Positions 62,251 to 64,000 of a DNA stretch of 64,000 bases are shown here, piece by piece; positions within the stretch are counted from its first letter, which is position 1, and each line of letters opens with the position of its first letter. Under the pieces are notes generated by a model. That model was not told the DNA's origin, did not search any database, and saw nothing but the letters and a program-made list of their open reading frames with translations. The translations under genes were made by a program, and so were the position numbers. The stretch is from Levilactobacillus spicheri DSM 15429 (GTDB taxonomy: Bacteria > Bacillota > Bacilli > Lactobacillales > Lactobacillaceae): contig NZ_AZFC01000002.1 in the NCBI RefSeq assembly GCF_001435095.1, positions 62,001-126,000 of the forward strand, given 5' to 3'.

Positions 62251-64000
62251 CTACTCCACGTAGGATTTTGCCTTTTCCCACCAGGACTTGACCTTGTCAG
62301 CGGCGTTGTTGAACGACTTGCCGGCATTGTCCAGCCCCTGTTGGACCTGGTCCCAGATATCACTGGAGGAACTCGAGGAGCCCGTCCCCTTGGCGAGGGT
62401 CGAGGCATCCTGCGTATCGAACGACGTGCCCTTGGTGTTCGGCAGGATACCCTGCATCTCGGCCTGGAAGAGCGGCCCTTCACCGGTGCCACTGACGTTC
62501 TCCAGGTGATGCTTGGAGCTGGTGTTGTCGAACCCTTCCCAGGTCGCCACGACCACGTCCGGGGTGTAGCCCACGATCCACTTATCCCGGGTCGCATCGG
62601 TGTCCCCGTCGGCCTCGGTACTCCCGGTCTTACCGGCGATCGTGTAGCCGTACGGTTTGGCCGTGGCCCCGGTCCCGTAGTTGAAGACGCCCATCATCAC
62701 GCTGGTCATCTGCTTGGCCGTCTTACTCGACATGACCTGGGTGGTCTTGGCCGCGGAATCCTGGGTGTCAACGACCACGTTGCCCGAGGCGTCCACAATC
62801 TTCCGGATGTAGTGTGCCGAGCTCATCTCACCGCTGTTGGCAAACGCAGTGTAGGCCTGGGCCAGCTGCTGTGGCGAGACCCCGGTCTTCAAGCCCCCCA
62901 ACGCCAGGGCCAGGTTCTTGTCGGACTTAGTCACCGGCAGGCCGAACTTCTTCACGGAGTCGTAACCCTTGTCGATACCAATCTTGTTCAGTAACCACAC
63001 GGCCGGCGCGTTGGTACTTTGCGCTAACGCCTGGTACATCGGGATCTTACCGCTATACACCCCACCATAGTTGTGCGGCGTGTAGTTGTTGGTCCCGTAA
63101 GACTTCTTCTTGTCGGTCAGCTCGGAGTCGTAGTAGTACCCGTTCTCCAGGGCCGGCGTGTAGACCGCCAACGGTTTAATGGTCGAACCCGGTTGCCGGC
63201 GCATCTGTGTCGCCCGGTTGTAGCCCCGGAACACGTGCTGGCCCCGGCCCCCGACGACGGCCTCGACGCCCCCGGTGTTCGGGTCGATGGCGATGCTGGC
63301 CGCCTGGACCTTGGTGCCATCGCTGGCGTTGGCCGGGAAGTAGGCGTCGTTCTTAAAGAGCGTCTGCATCTGCTTCTGGTTGTTCTGATCGAGGGTCGTA
63401 TAGATCTTGTACCCCCGGTTCATGATCTCCGATTCCGTCAGGCCATACTTGCTGATGGCTTCGTTGATCACGGCATCAAAGAAGTACGGGTATTTATAGG
63501 TATTCTTGTAGGTGTAGGCATCGTTGGTGGTCAGCGCGGTCGCCTGATACTGCTTGGCCTGGGCGCTGGTGATGGCGCCGGTCTCGGCCATCAGTCCCAA
63601 GACCACGTTTCGCCGCTGCCGTGAGGCCTGGGGATGGTCCACCGGATTATACCCACTCGGGTTGGTCAGCATGCCGGCCAACGTGGCGGCTTGCGGCACG
63701 CTGAGTTGTTCCGCCGAGACGCCAAAGTACCGTTCGGCGGCGTCCTGCACGCCCCAGACCCCCTTGTCGAAGTAGGCGTTGTTCAGGTACATCGACAGGA
63801 TATCCTTCTTACTGTAGACGTTTTCGACCTCCACGGATAAGAAGAGTTCCTTAAACTTCCGGGTAAAGGTCTGTTCCTGCGTCAGGTAGGCGTTCTTGAC
63901 CAGTTGCTGGGTCAGCGTACTGCCCCCGCCGCTGATGTAGTCTCGCCGCAAGACCTTGTTCTTCGCATACAAATAAAACGCACGCGCGATCCCCTTCACG
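62251..64000 (-). CDS. Class A penicillin-binding protein, N-terminus cut by window edge
   Basis: About 583 C-terminal residues, open to the right edge. The glycosyltransferase part shows GGGSTLTQQLVKN and FKELFLSVEVE; the transpeptidase part shows RQPGSTIKPL (active Ser), STNAPA and KTGST. These bifunctional enzymes polymerise and crosslink peptidoglycan. After about 540 comes a run of Ser and an amphipathic tail rich in Lys, Trp and Asn. The catalytic Glu of the glycosyltransferase and the membrane anchor lie beyond the window. It resembles PBP1A/2a of lactobacilli and streptococci. Confidence 0.94.
   Translation of the reverse strand, partial: VKGIARAFYLYAKNKVLRRDYISGGGSTLTQQLVKNAYLTQEQTFTRKFKELFLSVEVENVYSKKDILSMYLNNAYFDKGVWGVQDAAERYFGVSAEQLSVPQAATLAGMLTNPSGYNPVDHPQASRQRRNVVLGLMAETGAITSAQAKQYQATALTTNDAYTYKNTYKYPYFFDAVINEAISKYGLTESEIMNRGYKIYTTLDQNNQKQMQTLFKNDAYFPANASDGTKVQAASIAIDPNTGGVEAVVGGRGQHVFRGYNRATQMRRQPGSTIKPLAVYTPALENGYYYDSELTDKKKSYGTNNYTPHNYGGVYSGKIPMYQALAQSTNAPAVWLLNKIGIDKGYDSVKKFGLPVTKSDKNLALALGGLKTGVSPQQLAQAYTAFANSGEMSSAHYIRKIVDASGNVVVDTQDSAAKTTQVMSSKTAKQMTSVMMGVFNYGTGATAKPYGYTIAGKTGSTEADGDTDATRDKWIVGYTPDVVVATWEGFDNTSSKHHLENVSGTGEGPLFQAEMQGILPNTKGTSFDTQDASTLAKGTGSSSSSSDIWDQVQQGLDNAGKSFNNAADKVKSWWEKAKSYVE

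Overview
The window is chromosomal DNA from a low-GC-phylum bacterium of the family Lactobacillaceae, but one with an unusually GC-rich genome (third codon positions are mostly G or C). The placement rests on gene content and order: a dcw cluster ending sepF-yggT-ylmH-divIVA-(T-box)-ileS, small families found mainly in lactobacilli (DUF1831 between iscS and mnmA, DUF3397 before mraZ, DUF4044, a DUF5776 surface protein), ClpXP adaptor SpxH, CoiA next to PepF, EcsAB, HIT-PrsA and YhaM/YhaN/YhaO. The genus cannot be fixed from the sequence alone. Almost everything is core genome. No rRNA, tRNA, insertion sequence, prophage or CRISPR array was seen.

Layout. 1-3 kb: a cut-off amidase gene divergent from a two-gene ABC importer module (lipoprotein plus permease, no ATPase), then a membrane acyltransferase-like gene. 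3.9-9 kb: a PRPP synthetase paralogue with several altered active-site residues, then an operon reading histidine phosphatase > TPR protein > recD2. 9.1-13.9 kb: mnmA; then cspA-like > nudF > small membrane protein > mtnN > iscS > DUF1831, linking nucleotide salvage, methyl-cycle recycling and sulfur transfer for tRNA thiolation. 14-31.3 kb: ileS under a T-box, then the division and cell-wall cluster, all on the minus strand in the order DUF3397, mraZ, rsmH, ftsL, pbp2x, mraY, murD, murG, divIB, ftsA, ftsZ, sepF, yggT, ylmH, divIVA, ileS. 31.4-36.9 kb: a 37-residue DUF4044 protein on the plus strand, ftsK and trmL, then rlmA and an AI-2E family exporter. 37-43.9 kb: cutC, a HAD-like protein, two paralogous teichoic-acid-type glycosyltransferases, and relQ-nadK-rluD. 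44-50.6 kb: spxH, degV, pepF, coiA, trmB and a YtmP-like kinase. 50.6-54.6 kb: ecsAB divergent from hit-ytxH-like, followed by the foldase prsA. 54.6-64 kb: a perfect 20-bp hairpin, a secreted DUF5776 protein, yhaO-yhaN-yhaM, ylbF, and a class A penicillin-binding protein cut by the window end.

Most genes serve envelope growth and division, RNA modification and stress signalling. The best leads for new biology are regulatory or concern diverged paralogues: the PRPP synthetase paralogue that has lost key residues; the glycosyltransferase pair in which one partner has D-x7-E instead of E-x7-E; competing hairpins between the T-box and ileS; a terminator-like hairpin between mraY and murD; overlapping divergent promoters sharing a cre-like site; and a family of near-identical terminators scattered over the window. 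No clearly unprecedented multi-gene system is visible.
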